Below the pieces are notes generated by a model, which saw nothing but the letters and a program-made list of their open reading frames with translations, made no database searches and was not told the DNA's origin. From Didymella arachidicola (taxonomy: Eukaryota; Ascomycota; Dothideomycetes; Pleosporales; Didymellaceae): DNA of 64,000 bases. This document shows positions 33,319-45,678 of this stretch, one piece after another. Location: positions 744,001 through 808,000 of the forward strand of contig CM049997.1 in assembly GCA_016630955.3 (NCBI GenBank). The letters run 5' to 3'. Positions within the stretch are counted from its first letter, which is position 1. Every line of letters starts with the position of its first letter. Made by a program: the position numbers and the translations under genes.

Positions 33319-34679
33319 ACTTATCGGCATGTTCGAAGCTTGACGCAGGAGCTTTCCTGTCCGTGTCGCCTGGTCGTTTTAGTGACGGTCAGGCTTGGTC
33401 GCAAGTACCTGAATGGGATGTGGAAGCAGGGTGTCTTTGTTTGGTTTATGATATACCCTGGAGTTGGAATGCGTTTCTGGTACCACTCAGTTTATCAAGA
33501 ATGTGGAGGGGACTACGTATAGCGTTACGTAGACTGGTTGATTACTTAATACTTCTACAATTGTCCATCATTCCAACCTGGACACACGCAATGTCCTAGC
33601 CTCGGGTCATAGAGGCAGCTCGCAACGACGTCGTCTGCATATTCCACCCCCACCTCGGCTCAATGTGGATTCCTTCACTTTCAGGGTCCCTGCAACTGGC
33701 AGGCGCGACCGAGATGGCGGGAACCAAAGTGGGGCACGTATCGACACAACAAGCAACAGCATACGAAGCAGATTGCCCTCAAATGGGTTGACACCTTCAT
33801 GCATGTGGTCCACTTCTGTCTGTGGTGCCGCGCAACGATGCCAAGATTGATTCAGGCAAGTCACCCTGCTTCTGCGCCAGCAGATGAACCTTGTCAAACC
33901 CAGCGGCGCTCTACTCCGTCCCACTTAAGGCTCATCTCCTCCATTCTCCCGTGAATTTTCCGGCTCTTACACATGCAGCCGTCGCAGGTGCAGGCATTCT
34001 CACAGGCTTAGCTGAAGACGACATGATGACGACTATCAATATGCACGCACAATATCGAGCCACATGTTTCTGCAACATGCCATCTTGAGTCTGATTCGAA
34101 GATCACTGTCCATACTCGGAAGTCATACCGAACTACCATGCTAGTAAGACGGTTCCAGTCCTTGACCAGATAAGGGCTTGCACAAGCGTGGTGGAGGATG
34201 AGACTGCATGGTGAGCGGCATGCAGTGCTTCGTCCTTTGACCCGTGCGGTCTTATATATTAAAACCGCTCACCTGTCAGACGCTTGTACTCATCCTGCAC
34301 CTTCGAAAGCCATCAGCGCGTCTGCTGATAACCGGCATTCGGTGTGACTGGACCAGCTCAAGCGGCATAGTGTTGCGAGGACGTCTATCAGACTTATCGA
34401 GTGTAAGCTTCGGATCCTCTGAGACATCCAGCATAGAGACGTCGAAACGTGTCTCTAAATTCTCTATTCCAAACCTACCCTGCCGATTCGCATACGATTA
34501 GAAGAGCAAGAAGTGCAACCAGCAGTTGCAGAACCGGGGGCGGATTGCGATATTTGTATACAGCACACAACGGGTGGGCTCGATCTACTGGTTATTTCGC
34601 ATGACCTCGACCACGTTCAAGCTACCGCATATCAGGGAGGCACTCTCAGACATAAACATCTATTACACCTACCAATGAG
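33319..34679. other. Intergenic, 1.36 kb
   Basis: Presumed 3' UTR of the DUF3602 gene and promoter of the oxygenase gene. A run reading CTTATATATTAAAACCG at about 34250 could serve as a TATA-like element but is 430 bp from the next start. No gene was recognised. Confidence 0.45.
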
Positions 34680-35854
34680 ATGTCTACAATAACTGCGACC
34701 GAGGAAGAATGGGTTCACTACCATGATGGAGGGGTTCCTGGACGGAGACGGGTCTTGACTGGAGCCGCGGCGAAGGCAACGTTTAATGAGCTCCCCAAGA
34801 TTGATTTTCGACGCATATATTCCGACAAGGTGTCAGATCGTCAGAGCTTAGCAAAGGAGGTTGGTGAGGCGTGCAGAAGCGTTGGTTTCTTCTACGCCGT
34901 CAACCATGGAATCGACGAGGGCCTTCTGGACGACACGTTGGACGCCACGAGGCGATTCTTTGCATTGCCAGAGGAAGTCAAGATGGAAGTGCACAACCAG
35001 AAGAGCCCGAAGTTCAGAGGGTACCCGAGAGACATTGGCCTGCATGGTACATGAATGCTAACATGTCTTCAGATACGAAGGGTTCCTAGAAGGCAAGCTG
35101 GATCCTAACACCAGAGGAGGTACGCTTTGCGATTTCCAACACCACAAATCATGTCACTGACCAACGCCCAGACCTCAAAGAAGGCTTCCTCATGGGCGAA
35201 GACGCCACCGACCCCGAGCAGAACCGCCCCATCACCCCCCTAACCGCAGAACCCCGTAACCAATGGCCAAGCCACCCATCAGCACTCTTCTGGCGCCCAG
35301 CACTCTACCGCTACTACAACGCCATGTACACCTTCAGCAAGCGCCTCCTCCAGATCTTCGCCCTCGCCCTCGACCTCCCCGCCACCGCCTTCGACGCCAT
35401 CACAACGCACCCCATGACCAACATCCGCGCAGTCCACTACCCGCCCCAACACTCACCGTCAGACGTCGGCATCGGCGCACACACAGACTTCTGCTGGTTC
35501 ACACTCGTATGTCAATCACACACAACCCACCCCGCACTGGAAGTGCTCAACGCAAACGGCGCATGGATCCCCGTACACCCCGCGTCCAACACCTTCGTCG
35601 TCAACGTCGCGGATTTCCTCAAACTGGTCACGGGCGGGACGTGGCAGAGCACCGTGCATCGGGTGCGCAACACGGGTTGCGAGGAGCGATACAGCATCCC
35701 TTTCTTCTTCAGCCCGAACGAGGATGCAAAGGTAAGTGTTTTGGAGCAGTTTAGAACGGAGGGGGAGGTGTGTGAGGAGTTTGTGGTTGGTGAGTATTTC
35801 CAGAAGAGGTTGGGGATTGATCGGACGACGCATCTAGGCGGGGAGGAAGAATAG
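34680..35854 (+). CDS. 2-oxoglutarate/Fe(II)-dependent oxygenase, isopenicillin N synthase-like
   Basis: Three exons (34680-35020, 35073-35119, 35172-35854) join to 356 aa. The N-terminal DIOX_N domain is seen in LPKIDFRRIYSD, GEACRSVGFFYAVNHGI and ATRRFFALPEEVKMEVH, continuing across the introns as KFRGYEGFLEGKLDP and DLKEGFLMGED. The catalytic 2OG-Fe(II) domain has the iron triad: HTD in IGAHTDFCWF, the distal His in STVHRVRN, and the 2-oxoglutarate-binding R-x-S in RYSIPFFF. PALEVLNANGAWIPV is also typical. Fungal members include gibberellin-like desaturases, flavonol-synthase-like enzymes and many orphan hydroxylases; the substrate cannot be predicted. No secondary-metabolite genes adjoin it. 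The third exon is unusually C-rich. Confidence 0.92.
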
Positions 35855-36414
35855 ATGAAGGCTATGTACCCAACTAGCAAGCTTTCCTTTCTGCTGTTTC
35901 TCTGGGCGATAAACAGCCCAACCCGAGTCTTGATCAAGGCTTGGTTCGTTTCTCCTTCCATCGCCTCGATCAATTCACATCTGCTCCGCTGGCCAGGACA
36001 CCCTAAGAAACTCACCGCACAATTCGCACAACATATCTCGCTTTGCTCGCACAAACGCCCTTCTTAGCGTGCGCATTTTCAAATCGATATCCACGTCCAG
36101 TCTCAAGGCTCCGTGTCCAGCCCCCTCGAAGCAGTGTACACCACGGACCCTACAACGCCACTGCCTCTGTGCTCCACAGTAACACTACCACTCTAGTTTA
36201 TCCTCCTCGCACCACCATCCAGCCGTCCCTCACCGCAGTGTTACATTCGCCACATCTGTGCCGCAGTTTACTTGGCCAGCCTTGAATTTCCGCGTCCCCA
36301 GACTCGGCAAGCCACTTACTTACTTCTTTACTTGCATCTCATCATCTCTTTAGGACCTGTATCCGCACGCCGCGCACTTGTCCAAAAACCTCGGTTCGCA
36401 TTACATCTCTGCCA
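35855..36414. other. Intergenic, 560 bp (convergent)
   Basis: This lies between the stops of the oxygenase and the synaptojanin-like gene. Only presumed 3' UTRs; nothing else was recognised. Confidence 0.5.
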
Positions 36415-39400
36415 TCATCGCTCCGGCCTCAACACCTCCCACCCCTCCATCCCCCGCGCACTGCCACCCACATCCGCCTCCTCGTCCAGCAGATTCCCGC
36501 TCCGCGCACTGAACCCCGTCCCCGCGCGCGGAGGCAGCGCAGGCGGCCGGTCCTCCGCATCGATCAGGTTAGGCACTGGCTTCCTGCCCATGCTCCGCAG
36601 CGGATCCGGGTCGTCGCGGTATCTGTGCGGCAGGGGTGTAGCAGCGGTGGTGCTCGGTTTGCTGAGGAGGGATGGTTTGGGTTTTACGGGGGGCGGGGCG
36701 GGTTTGCGGAGGACGTGTGGGGAGGGTTTGGTGGTTGTGGATGGGGGCGGGAGGTGGGGGAGGGAGCGTGTTGATGCGGTTGAGGGTGTGCGGCGCAGGT
36801 CGTTGATGCCGTCTGTGTATGTGATTTGCTCGGGGTCGCGAGCGTTGTACTGCGGGACGATCATTTTGCGGGCCATAGGGTTGTGGGAGTGGAGGCTTGT
36901 TGTTGAGCTGGGGTTGTTGAAGTCTAGGGTTCGTGCGCGTTGGGAGTTGCGGGCGGGCGGGGGGTCTGGTCTGGATCCTAGCTTGTTGATTTCAACCCAG
37001 TCTGGTTCTGGGCTCGGTGTGAAGGGGTTGCTTGGGCGGTTTGGGTTGGGGATATGGTCGTTGGACGGGGGTTGGATGCGCGCTTTAGCTGGGAGACCTT
37101 CCGAAGATAAGTATTGAGGCGGTAATTGGGATGGAGAAGAATATACCGTTATCGAGCCACCACTTCCGTCGGTCTGAGCTTGCGGGTGGCAGACCAGGCT
37201 CTACGCTCTCGTAGCCAATGAGGTCTTCGTCGTCCGACTCGTCTTCACCGGGGTGTCCTCCAGCCCTTGTGTCTCCAACGAATGCTTTGCGCGAGTGGTA
37301 GAGTTCTTCTTTAAGCGCGTCTTTCTTCTTCTCGTCGATCTTACGCACCATGACCTGGAACGTAGCGTACACGGGACGGTGGTCGGAGAAGCGCAGAGGA
37401 GCAGCATCGTAGTGGATCTGACGGATGTTGTCGCCTTTGCGAAGGACGCGATCGCACCAAGCGGGGATGCGAGCCTTCTCGGATGTGTCGTAGGTGTCTG
37501 TTCCAAGATCATACTTGTATGTAGGAGGGAAGGTGATGCGGGCCTCGGAGTAGTACGGGAATGTCAGACCTGCGACCATCTGGAGGTTGAGCTGAGGTCT
37601 GTTAGCATGCATTTTTCACATTCATCAGCAAGCCTACCTGATCATTGTCGTACAAGGTCTCGAGATCGTTCATCTGGCACAATCTCTGAACCTTGTCGTT
37701 GCTCAACCCAATCCTATAGTTGAAATCGCCCAACCAGATCACAGTATCGTGATCCTCGATTGACCGATTTCGCTGGAAGCGCAGACCATGGCTAATCGTC
37801 TTATAATCGCGATTTCGCTCTTCGTAATTGGCGAACCCAGCTGCAAGATGTGCCGTAACCAGACATATCGAGGTATTGGCATACTCCATGCGGATCGCCA
37901 CAGCGCCCTTGTTACCAGCCATACCAGACATACCGGTCTTCTTCAGACTGCCCTCGACATTTTTGACGTCTTTGAGTTTGTCTGCACGCACGAAGACGGA
38001 CAGACTTGCACCAACCAGCTGACCGCCTCGAAGCAGAACATACTCTTCTTTTCCGTGTCTCGCTGCGTTCTTGTCTAGACAGTGCTTGACGGCGGCTTCC
38101 CAATCTTGTCTTCTTGTCGGTTCGGTAGACATGATCTGCTGCGGGCTGAGTTCGACGATTTCCTGAAAGCCGACTGCAACGATCTCTGGACACTGTTGCG
38201 ACGGATCGACATCGGGACATAACCATGGCGATAAATCTTGGTCGATGCCGGTGGTTTTACCATTGAGGTTAAATGTACCGACCAGTATGTTGATCACGTC
38301 TGTGTCCGAGAACTCGGGCGCCCGTCGAGTGAGCTCCGCGATGACAAAGTCATTGATAGGGTCGTAAAGGTGGACTGGCACCTGCCCCATCAACCGACCA
38401 AGAAGCATGTCGATGGTATTCTGTCGGCCCTTGTCGGCAAAGTTGTTGATGTACGTCCTTGTCACGCTCTTCCTTGCATCTGCCAGCGCACCGGCGAGCG
38501 ACATTTTTCCATGTCTCGTAAACGAGGATTTCAGAGCACCCGTTCCTGCGTAGATCCTGGACAAGGCATCGCCATTATCAGCCCACATGCTCGAGTGGCG
38601 GACCCAGAAGTCCTGGCTTCCTGCCAGTCCTTTGTGGCCGAGGAAGATCTCCAGCGCCATCTTGCTGATGATGGTTTGCACCAGGTTGGTGCGATCCAGG
38701 CAGTCAAGGCAGTTGGTTCTGAAGACACCCTCCTGACCCAGTATCGGTGTCGAGCGCCTTACAATATGGTCTTGGCCATTCGACCTTATATGTTCGTCCA
38801 CATCTTCGGACAGGTAGTACGCAAACCCATCAGCCGAGTCTTGAATCCACCGCGCAATCATGCTGGCCATCTCATAGCCACCGGGGCCTCGTGTCTCGGC
38901 GTGGAAGTCGTACTCGGTGAGCTTGATGAGCTCGTGTTCGCGATCGCTCTTCTCAGATCCAAAGTTCAAAGGACTGTTCTTGATGTGATCTCGATACCGG
39001 TGTGTAAGCTCGAGTTCATTGGGCTTCTCGTTGCTCAGCAGATTAACCACATGCATAGCACCGTAGGCGAGCTCCAGATTCTCAAAGTGCTTGTCGAAAG
39101 CGGGTTGGGTGGCTTCGGGTCCTCTTGTGATTGTGATCTTCTGCTGTCCTGGCAGCAGACCGGACTGCTGCTCCCAGAATACGGGCACACTTCCTCGTAT
39201 CTGCACGTACGAAAAGCAGAGCCCAGAGGGCGCCCAGTACACAGTCTCCGTCTCGACGAAGTTGGCTACGTTGCCATCGTCGTCTATTCCTCGGGAATTG
39301 AATCGCGTTCCAGCTCTTCTGCAGGACAGCCGCGAGATCAGCGTCATGGACGACGGCATGCCTGAGCCGCGGACCTTGATGGGCGCCGAGGAGATGGGCA

Positions 39401-40157
39401 CGGTGACTGTGAGCGCGAATCCACGGATAGCCGAGGTCAAGATGCCCGATGCATCCAGGGCGTCTTTGTCGCGTGGGGCCAGCCTGCTCCTGAAGTCGAC
39501 CAGCGGCTGAATCATGTACGAGTTCCAGAGGAAGCCGGCGTCCAGGCTGTCGATGGACACGGTCGCCGCATCAGACGACCGGTCCTGCAATCGCCGCGTC
39601 AGGTCGAAGTCGGCGCTGTAGTAGAAGGTGCCGCTGCTCAGCAGCTTCTTCAGAGCCAGACACGGATGCTCGAGCGGCGACTGCCCCTTGTTGGCGCCAA
39701 AGCCCATCTCGTAGCCCTCGTCGTCGATGGTGTCGGTCGGGTACGGGTTGACCTCGTCGTTGAGGAGGGCATCGTAGTGGGAGCTGGTCAGGCAGTAGAA
39801 GCCGACCGAGTGGATGCGCTGCACCGTCTCGCCCGGGCGCACAGTGGCGACCTTGCTGGCGCCGTTGACGACGACCAGGAAGACGTCGCCGTTGACGGTA
39901 ATCAGGCCCAGCGTGCCGTGGGCGTTGACCGAGTGCAGGGCGCGGTAGTCGTTGAGGTCGACGTCTTGGGTGCGCGCGAACTCGACCATGCAGCGGGCGG
40001 CAGTGACGCCATTGTTGCCCAGCGACGTGCTCGAGGCATTCGGGTTGGCGCTGTGGTCGGTCGACGAGGAGCTGTGGCGCAGGACGAGGACATGCGAGCC
40101 GGTGCTGAGGGCAATGGCGCGGTGGGGATACTCTCTGATCAGCACCCGAATCGACAT
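36415..40157 (-). CDS. INP52: Synaptojanin-like inositol polyphosphate 5-phosphatase
   Basis: Three exons (40157-37638, 37591-37147, 37097-36415) give 1215 aa. Residues about 1-600 form a Sac1-type lipid phosphatase domain with the catalytic C-x5-R-T motif intact in RTNCLDCLDRTNLVQT. An inositol 5-phosphatase domain follows, from about residue 640 (NILVGTFNLNGKT) with WLGDFNYRIGL, IPAWCDRVL and FSDHRPVYATF. The C-terminal 230 residues are Pro-rich with an NPF tripeptide (RPSNPFTPSPEPDW) and several PxxP stretches, likely docking sites for EH- and SH3-domain endocytic proteins. Such enzymes remove phosphates from PI(4,5)P2 during endocytosis and actin control. Because the Sac1 Cys is present it resembles Inp52/53 more than Inp51; the exact paralogue is not settled. 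Confidence 0.93.
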
Positions 40158-40842
40158 TCTCTCGCTCTGCTACCGGTACGCGGCGGGCATGCGCGCAAGC
40201 GGGGTGGCGTAGAGCGACGGGTCGGGTCGTGGCAGGCCAGCACGTGTGCTTTGGCGGTCGCACGCAGCTGCGCGGGAGAGCGCTGCGACCTGGCAGTGAA
40301 GATCGCCGCACGTCCAACTGCCCGACCGTTCAGCTGGCGCCCGAATGCTAGCAGTGACGGCGTGCTGACCAACGCGGCCGAAGTGGAGACGAGTGGATGA
40401 TCTGGGGGCTGCCAAAAATACATGTCGCCGCCATCCGGCAGGCCGTTGCCGTGGAACGGTACAGGGTCAACATATGACCTCACTGCTCGAAAAAGTTGGG
40501 TTGGCAGATGGCAGATGCAGGGTGAGGCCTCGACAGCTGTCATGGCCGATGCACCACAGGTCAATTGTCGAGTAATCAGGTTTAGTAGCATACCTTAGTT
40601 TAGTGGCACACTGCAGGTTCAAAGCATACTTGAGGTTCACTTGTATCTACTCCATATTCAGTGGTAGCATACTTCATATAGAACCATAGAATTCATAACC
40701 ACACCACTCATCCATAGACATTACCTCAAACATCACACCACACACCACAAAACCCCCCATCCAACGAAACAAATTACCCCATCACCCCTCCCCTCTCCAG
40801 CCTTCACCATCCAAAAAAAAAAAAAGAAAAAAAAAAAAACCC
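40158..40842. other. Intergenic, 685 bp
   Basis: This is the promoter side of the synaptojanin-like gene. From 40570 to 40690 short recurring words (TAGTGGCA, AGCATACTT) appear in an AT-rich stretch. It ends in a poly-A tract at about 40813-40839 beside the stop of the next gene. Confidence 0.5.
40813..40839. repeat. Poly-A tract
   Basis: About 26 A's interrupted by one G, four bases downstream (in the sense of the minus-strand gene) of the stop at 40843. Confidence 0.95.
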
Positions 40843-41475
40843 TCACCGATACTCCCTCCTCCTCCTCCCCCCCTCATCCACAACCGTAACCCTCGCCCTC
40901 TCATCCACCCAACTCCCCCGACTCCTACTCCTCTCCCTTCCAACCGCAACCCTCACCCTCGACCTACTCCTCTCCCTTCCCCCATACCCCCGCCCTCCCA
41001 CACTGCTCTCGCTGCGCGCAGGCTCCACATACCGGTAGTGTTCGTACTGCGGCCCCGGGTCGGGGCTATACGCGCGCTCGCGGCGGACTTGGCGCTCGCG
41101 GTAGACATATTCGCTGCGGTTGGGGCTGGGCGAGCGCGAGGAGAAGCTCGAGTGTGGGCTGACTTCGACGTACTGCGGTGCGCCGTGACGGCTTGGCGGC
41201 GGCGGCGGGGCGGGGACGGGGAGCGGTGCAGGCGGGGGCTCGACGAAGACGGGGACGGGTTGGGGCGGCGGGATGGCGAGGGGTTTGGGCTGCGGGGTGG
41301 GGACTGCGATGTAGGATGCTGATGGGCGGGGGGATTCGTGGCGCGAGTCGCGGACGACTTCACGCGAGTAGCGGGTTGTTGAGTGGCGGGAGGCGCGGCG
41401 GTGGGGGGTGTGGTGCGAGACGACGCGGTAGGGGACTACGACGTCTTCTTCCTGCTTGACTTTGACGAGACACAT
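40843..41475 (-). CDS. Pro/Arg/Ser-rich low-complexity protein
   Basis: An intronless 210-aa frame with an ATG at 41475. The N terminus (MCLVKVKQEEDVVVPYRVV) is the only ordered-looking part. It is followed by a His/Arg-rich segment, a long Pro-rich segment (residues about 60-100), Ser/Arg repeats (SFSSRSPSPNRSEY, RERSRSRVRVAVGRERSRS) and a basic C terminus (GGRRRREYR). No domain is recognised. The conserved-looking N terminus, similar in style to the fungal 'CLVKVK-E-E--PPR' small-protein class, and the RS dipeptides suggest a phosphorylated, perhaps nuclear or membrane-associated, disordered protein. The frame is GC-biased and repetitive, so chance coding remains possible. Confidence 0.6.
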   Translation of the reverse strand: MCLVKVKQEEDVVVPYRVVSHHTPHRRASRHSTTRYSREVVRDSRHESPRPSASYIAVPTPQPKPLAIPPPQPVPVFVEPPPAPLPVPAPPPPPSRHGAPQYVEVSPHSSFSSRSPSPNRSEYVYRERQVRRERAYSPDPGPQYEHYRYVEPARSESSVGGRGYGGRERSRSRVRVAVGRERSRSRGSWVDERARVTVVDEGGRRRREYR

Positions 41476-42032
41476 GGCTGTGGGCTGCGCGGCGCTGGGC
41501 GCTGCAATGCGCTCGTGATGTGATTCGTGGGGCGATCGGTGTGGGGTCTAGTCAACGCTGGACTGCCGAGAGCGAGAGATGGGCGTGTGCGAGCTGGAGC
41601 GCTGCGAGAAGGGAGGATGTGCACGCTGTCGGCGCAGAGCAAGCGGCAGAGGAGAGACAGATGAAGCACGCAGAAGCGCTGCCTTGGTCTGCAGTAATCG
41701 GGCTGGCAGCCCAGCCACACCTGCAGCCATGGCAGACCCCATGTCGAGGTCAAGCGCGGGCTCGGTGACGAAGTGCCAACTCGATGTGGCCAAGTTCTCG
41801 TCGCTAATTTCAGGTACCGGCCCGTCAACCACCGTTCCCAGAGGATACCCTGGCACGCATGAGTGACATGCTCGTCATCATTGCAGTAACAAAACAACCA
41901 CCAGTCGTCCAACATATGATTACACACTAGTCGCTGATATCATACCCGTGACAACGTTAGGCATCAAAATCCCTCCCCATCTATCGCTCCTTCGTAAGGT
42001 AAATCATGCAAAAGCCAGGCTCAGAACAACCA
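41476..42032. other. Intergenic, 557 bp
   Basis: This holds the promoter of the Pro/Arg-rich gene and the 3' flank of the RhoGAP gene, both on the minus strand. No other gene was recognised. Confidence 0.5.
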
Positions 42033-44857
42033 CTAGTCATCCATCGGCTTGTCCTCCAGCGTCACGCCTCGGGGCGCTGCGTCTTCGAGCGTCACCCCCG
42101 CCGCCGCATCCTCGTTTGCAGTTGCGAGGCTCCTGAGACTACCAGTCGAGTCGCGATTGCCTCCCCTCTTGAGACTGCCCACCGAGTCCCGGTTGCCTCT
42201 CGCAAGGCTTCCAGCATGCTTCCTGCCGCCAAGTGCTAGTGGTACACGTGTGGTCGACGGTGCGGGATGCTCGACCGGTGAGAAGGGAGTCGGCTCGTAC
42301 ATCTCTGCCGACCGAGCAGCCTTGGCCGAAGGCGGAGACGCATCAGATGCGTTGTCTGATGTGCCGTTTGTGGTAGCTGCTGCAGCAGCACTGGCGGCAG
42401 CACTGGGGCTATCAGGATCAGGCACCTCTAGAGATCCACGGTTGGTAGGGCCCTTTCGCGATTCAGTGGGTGAGCTGTTAGCATTGACAGGGAACCGCGT
42501 TTGACTGCGGTCACGGCGGTGAGAACCGCTGCTGCGGTTGCCGGGGCCAGGCGAGACTGCTCGAGGCGATCGTTGCGCGGCGATGGCTCGTTGGCGTTCC
42601 TCCATGTTAGCGCGTCGATTGCTCTCGTCTGTTGAGATGGCGCGAGGGCGCTGCGAGCCAGATGCAGAATGCGTGAGTGTGCTAGCACGCTTCAATTCTC
42701 CAAAGATGGCGTCTTTGTGCGCAAAGAGATCGCGCACGAGTCGGTAGCTGTAGCGCTCGTTCATCGTCAGGGTGTTCTCTAACCTGGGACGGAGGATGCA
42801 GGACGCGAGGGCGTTCGCCAGTGCGTTGACGTAGGTCTCGTCGGCCGAGGTCAACTCGATGAGACGCGTGAAATGCGTGCAGATGGCATCGAGTGTTGCG
42901 ATGTTAGCAAGGCGAAGCTGGCCCAGCGTTGATTGAAGGATCGTAATCCGCGTTGCTTCGTCGACATCCGTCGCAGTAGTCGTGTAGATGGTCTTGACGA
43001 TTTCGTAAACGTGCGATGAGACAAGGGAATCTATCAATGTAAGACAATGCTTAGTCGTTGATCAGGGGTCACTTACCAGGAAGTTCAAGGAGGTACAGTT
43101 TCAGAACGCTCGCAACAATGGGTATATCGTACTTTTCAAGGATGTCGTCTTCGAACCTCTTGCCCGTGTTGATAGCAGCGCGCAGGTTGTGTGTTTGAGC
43201 CAACGGCACATCAACAAGCCAGATACCACGACGAGCCTCGTCGCCCTCGAGATCCGGGTAGTGGTTATCAAGAAAAGTCAAAATCGTGGTGATCAGGATG
43301 GGAACGCGCTTCTTGTCCGAGCGAGCTCGCGCCTCGAGATCAACGCCAAAAGTCTGTTCGTCGACTGAGTTGTAGTAGTTCTCGTAGGTCGTGACCTTGG
43401 GCACGAATGGCCCAGTGCGGTAGTTTTCCAGCATGTACCGAAGATCCCCAAGGGGCTGGACCGTCTCTTGGAAAAGCATCATCTTGTCCACTGTGCTCTG
43501 CAAGCTGGGAATGACGTTGCTGATAGCGCCGGAGAAGTCGAGAACGACAGCCTTGATGGCCTTTAGTCTGTCCAACTCGCAGCGTTCCATGAACTTCAAG
43601 TGGTCAATCATTGCTTCCTCCAAGTTGCATCGCAATGAGTCCAGCTTCTTGACCGCGGCCTTGTAACGCTCATCAGATTCGCGGGCCTCTCGTCGCAGCC
43701 TTTCTGGCGGTGTCTCGTTGGGGTATTGGTTGTTGAGCGGGTTCCACCCCTGGAGATACTCCTGCATAACACCACCCGGCGAATCTACGGTGACGCTGTC
43801 ATTGGACATTGTCGATGCTGCGGTGCCCGAGCGAGCCAGAGGTGTCTTCTTCTCAGGAATGCCTGTGATTGTGAAGACTTTGGTTTTCCACTGGTAGTTC
43901 ATGCGAGAGCTGTTCGCAAAGGTGTTGCCAACATTGCCAATGAGACGCAAGAATCCATGGGTGACCAGATCCTGACCAATTCGCTCCGCATAACTGACGC
44001 TGGTTGCGCCCAGGTGCTTCTGGATATAATCGGTGATGTCGGCGCCGTTGGAGCAGTTCTGGTATGTTCCAATAATGGGGACCTTTACTTCTCCAATCTT
44101 GATGCTATCGAGCATATGCGTCAGAACCTTCTTGACCTGCTCGGGCTGGTACGTCTCGTCACCGAGGTCGATAGGCTCCTCCTCGTTCTCCTCAGGCTCC
44201 GTCATCTTGATCGTGGGCACCTTCGCCTTGGGACTCGCAAGCGCCTCGCTTTGAGGGTCCTGGAAGGCCAGCTTGTCCTCCTCTTCCAGATCCTCCACCA
44301 GTCTGCACTTGTTGTAGTACTGCGAGCGGAATTTGCGCACGGCGTCGGCCTGTCGGTCGTGGATCTTGATGCGTGATTGGAGGTCGTCCTGCGAGTTCTG
44401 CACGCGGGCAGCGTGCGCCTCACACCAGCGGCCGAAGGGGCTCACGACGAGTTCGCGGATGTTCGAGGCGATCTTCTTGTGATTAGATGCAGCGGCCTCC
44501 ATCTCAGTGCGCACGCCGTCATAGGCCTGGCAATCGTCAGCTGCAGTCCTGATAGCTGCGTATTCCCACGCACCTTTCGCACGCTTGCGCCTTCATCTTT
44601 GGAGAAGCCGCCGGTTATGCGCTCGGTGGCTGGCGTGATGTTCGAGAGACTGTTGCCGTATGCATCTTCAGCGTCGGCGCGCAGGCGGGCAACGGTCAGG
44701 ATCTGCTGGTTTTCCTGCACGCCCTGCTGCAGCTTTCCAAACAGCACTCCGAGGCCTGGGCGTGGTCAGCAACGAGAGCTCCTCTGGCTGCGCCGCACAG
44801 CTTACCACCCGCATAGTCCTGCGACCAGAAGGACGCAGCAAAGCCCGTATTGGCCAT
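42033..44857 (-). CDS. RGD2: F-BAR, DEP and RhoGAP domain protein, Rgd2-like
   Basis: Four exons (44857-44806, 44755-44574, 44526-43077, 43030-42033) join to 893 aa. Residues about 1-250 are an F-BAR/FCH domain (FAASFWSQDYAGGLGVLFG, NIRELVVSPFGRWCEAH). A DEP domain lies near residues 210-330 (GADITDYIQKHLGATSVSY, FLRLIGNVGNTFANS). A RhoGAP domain follows near 470-680 (TFGVDLEARARS, KYDIPIVASVLKLYLLELP, ATLDAICTHFTRL). The tail of about 200 residues is Ser/Ala/Pro-rich. This order matches yeast Rgd2, a GAP for Cdc42 and Rho5. At the place where RhoGAPs have GI(F/Y)RxSG with the catalytic arginine, this protein reads GIWLVDVP, so the arginine finger is missing (see findings). The gene diverges from CDC43, whose product prenylates Rho GTPases. 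Confidence 0.9.
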
Positions 44858-45678
44858 CGTGATGACGTCGCTGGGTATCAAAATGCAAGAACTCCTCGAG
44901 GACCGTGGGCAAAGAAAGGCGAAACCAGGCTGAGACAAGCTTCGACGGGCGGCGGTAGTGAGCGTGGAGAAGGTAGGTCTGGGGAACACGCAAGCGCAGG
45001 CCCTGTGATGTAACGCCCGTGGTGCTGCCTTGGTGGGCTGCGCACGATGAGCTGAGAGACGGCGGTCACACGGTGCGACAGGAGGGCGTTGGGCTCGTTA
45101 AGACAGAAACAGGAGAGAATTGCAGCGCTTCAGGAGTTTTGCAGGCCAGCTGGGGCAGAGCTGAATGTACGAGGCCAACCCCTGCAGCCGCAGCCGTTTG
45201 TCACTTGCTGGCACAGCTAGGCTGGGACTGCCTGCCTGCGCCTAAAAATACCGTGCTAACGTCAATTCACCGAACTGCACTGTTCCCTGCAGGGGTTAGG
45301 CCGTAATCTCGAGCACCCTACGGTCAAGGCATCATAGGGGACAGGTCGCTAGTAGTAGTAGCTCACGAGCGTTGCTCGTCAAACGGGGAAACGACCTCGC
45401 AACGTCGACAAGCAGAGTGTCTGCTGTGCCACACGACTCCCCAGCAGCACGGAACCCTCCATTTAGATGTGTGCACCTTGAATCGCTGAACACAGCAGTT
45501 ATTGAGCAGTGAAGGTTCGGACTTGAGCATCTCCGTACGGGCCACTTCTCGACACCTATGATTTTGGCAGAGGTTAAAACTGATCACCGTCAACCCCACC
45601 ACTGGATCCATCGCGCGGGAAATTGCCTCTGTCGAAACCGACCGTCTCGGCGAGCTGCGCAGTCCGACTATCAGCACC
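44858..45678. promoter_or_regulatory. Divergent intergenic region, 820 bp
   Basis: This separates the head-to-head RGD2-like (minus) and CDC43 (plus) genes and must hold both promoters. I see no strong TATA element; a CT/GC-rich stretch precedes each start. Confidence 0.55.

Noticed and set aside
36272..37117. 281-codon plus-strand frame with hydrophobic start
   Set aside because: Opposite the Pro-rich last exon of the synaptojanin-like gene; Gly/Arg/Leu composition is what antisense of a Pro-rich exon gives.
38238..39365. 375-codon open frame on the plus strand
   Set aside because: It is wholly antisense to the Sac1/5-phosphatase coding exon, which has strong motif support; no domain or signal on the plus strand.
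39571..40400. Long frames of about 245 codons on both strands
   Set aside because: Shadows of the GC-biased N-terminal Sac1 exon; rich in Arg/Gln/His/Pro or Gly/Val without motifs.
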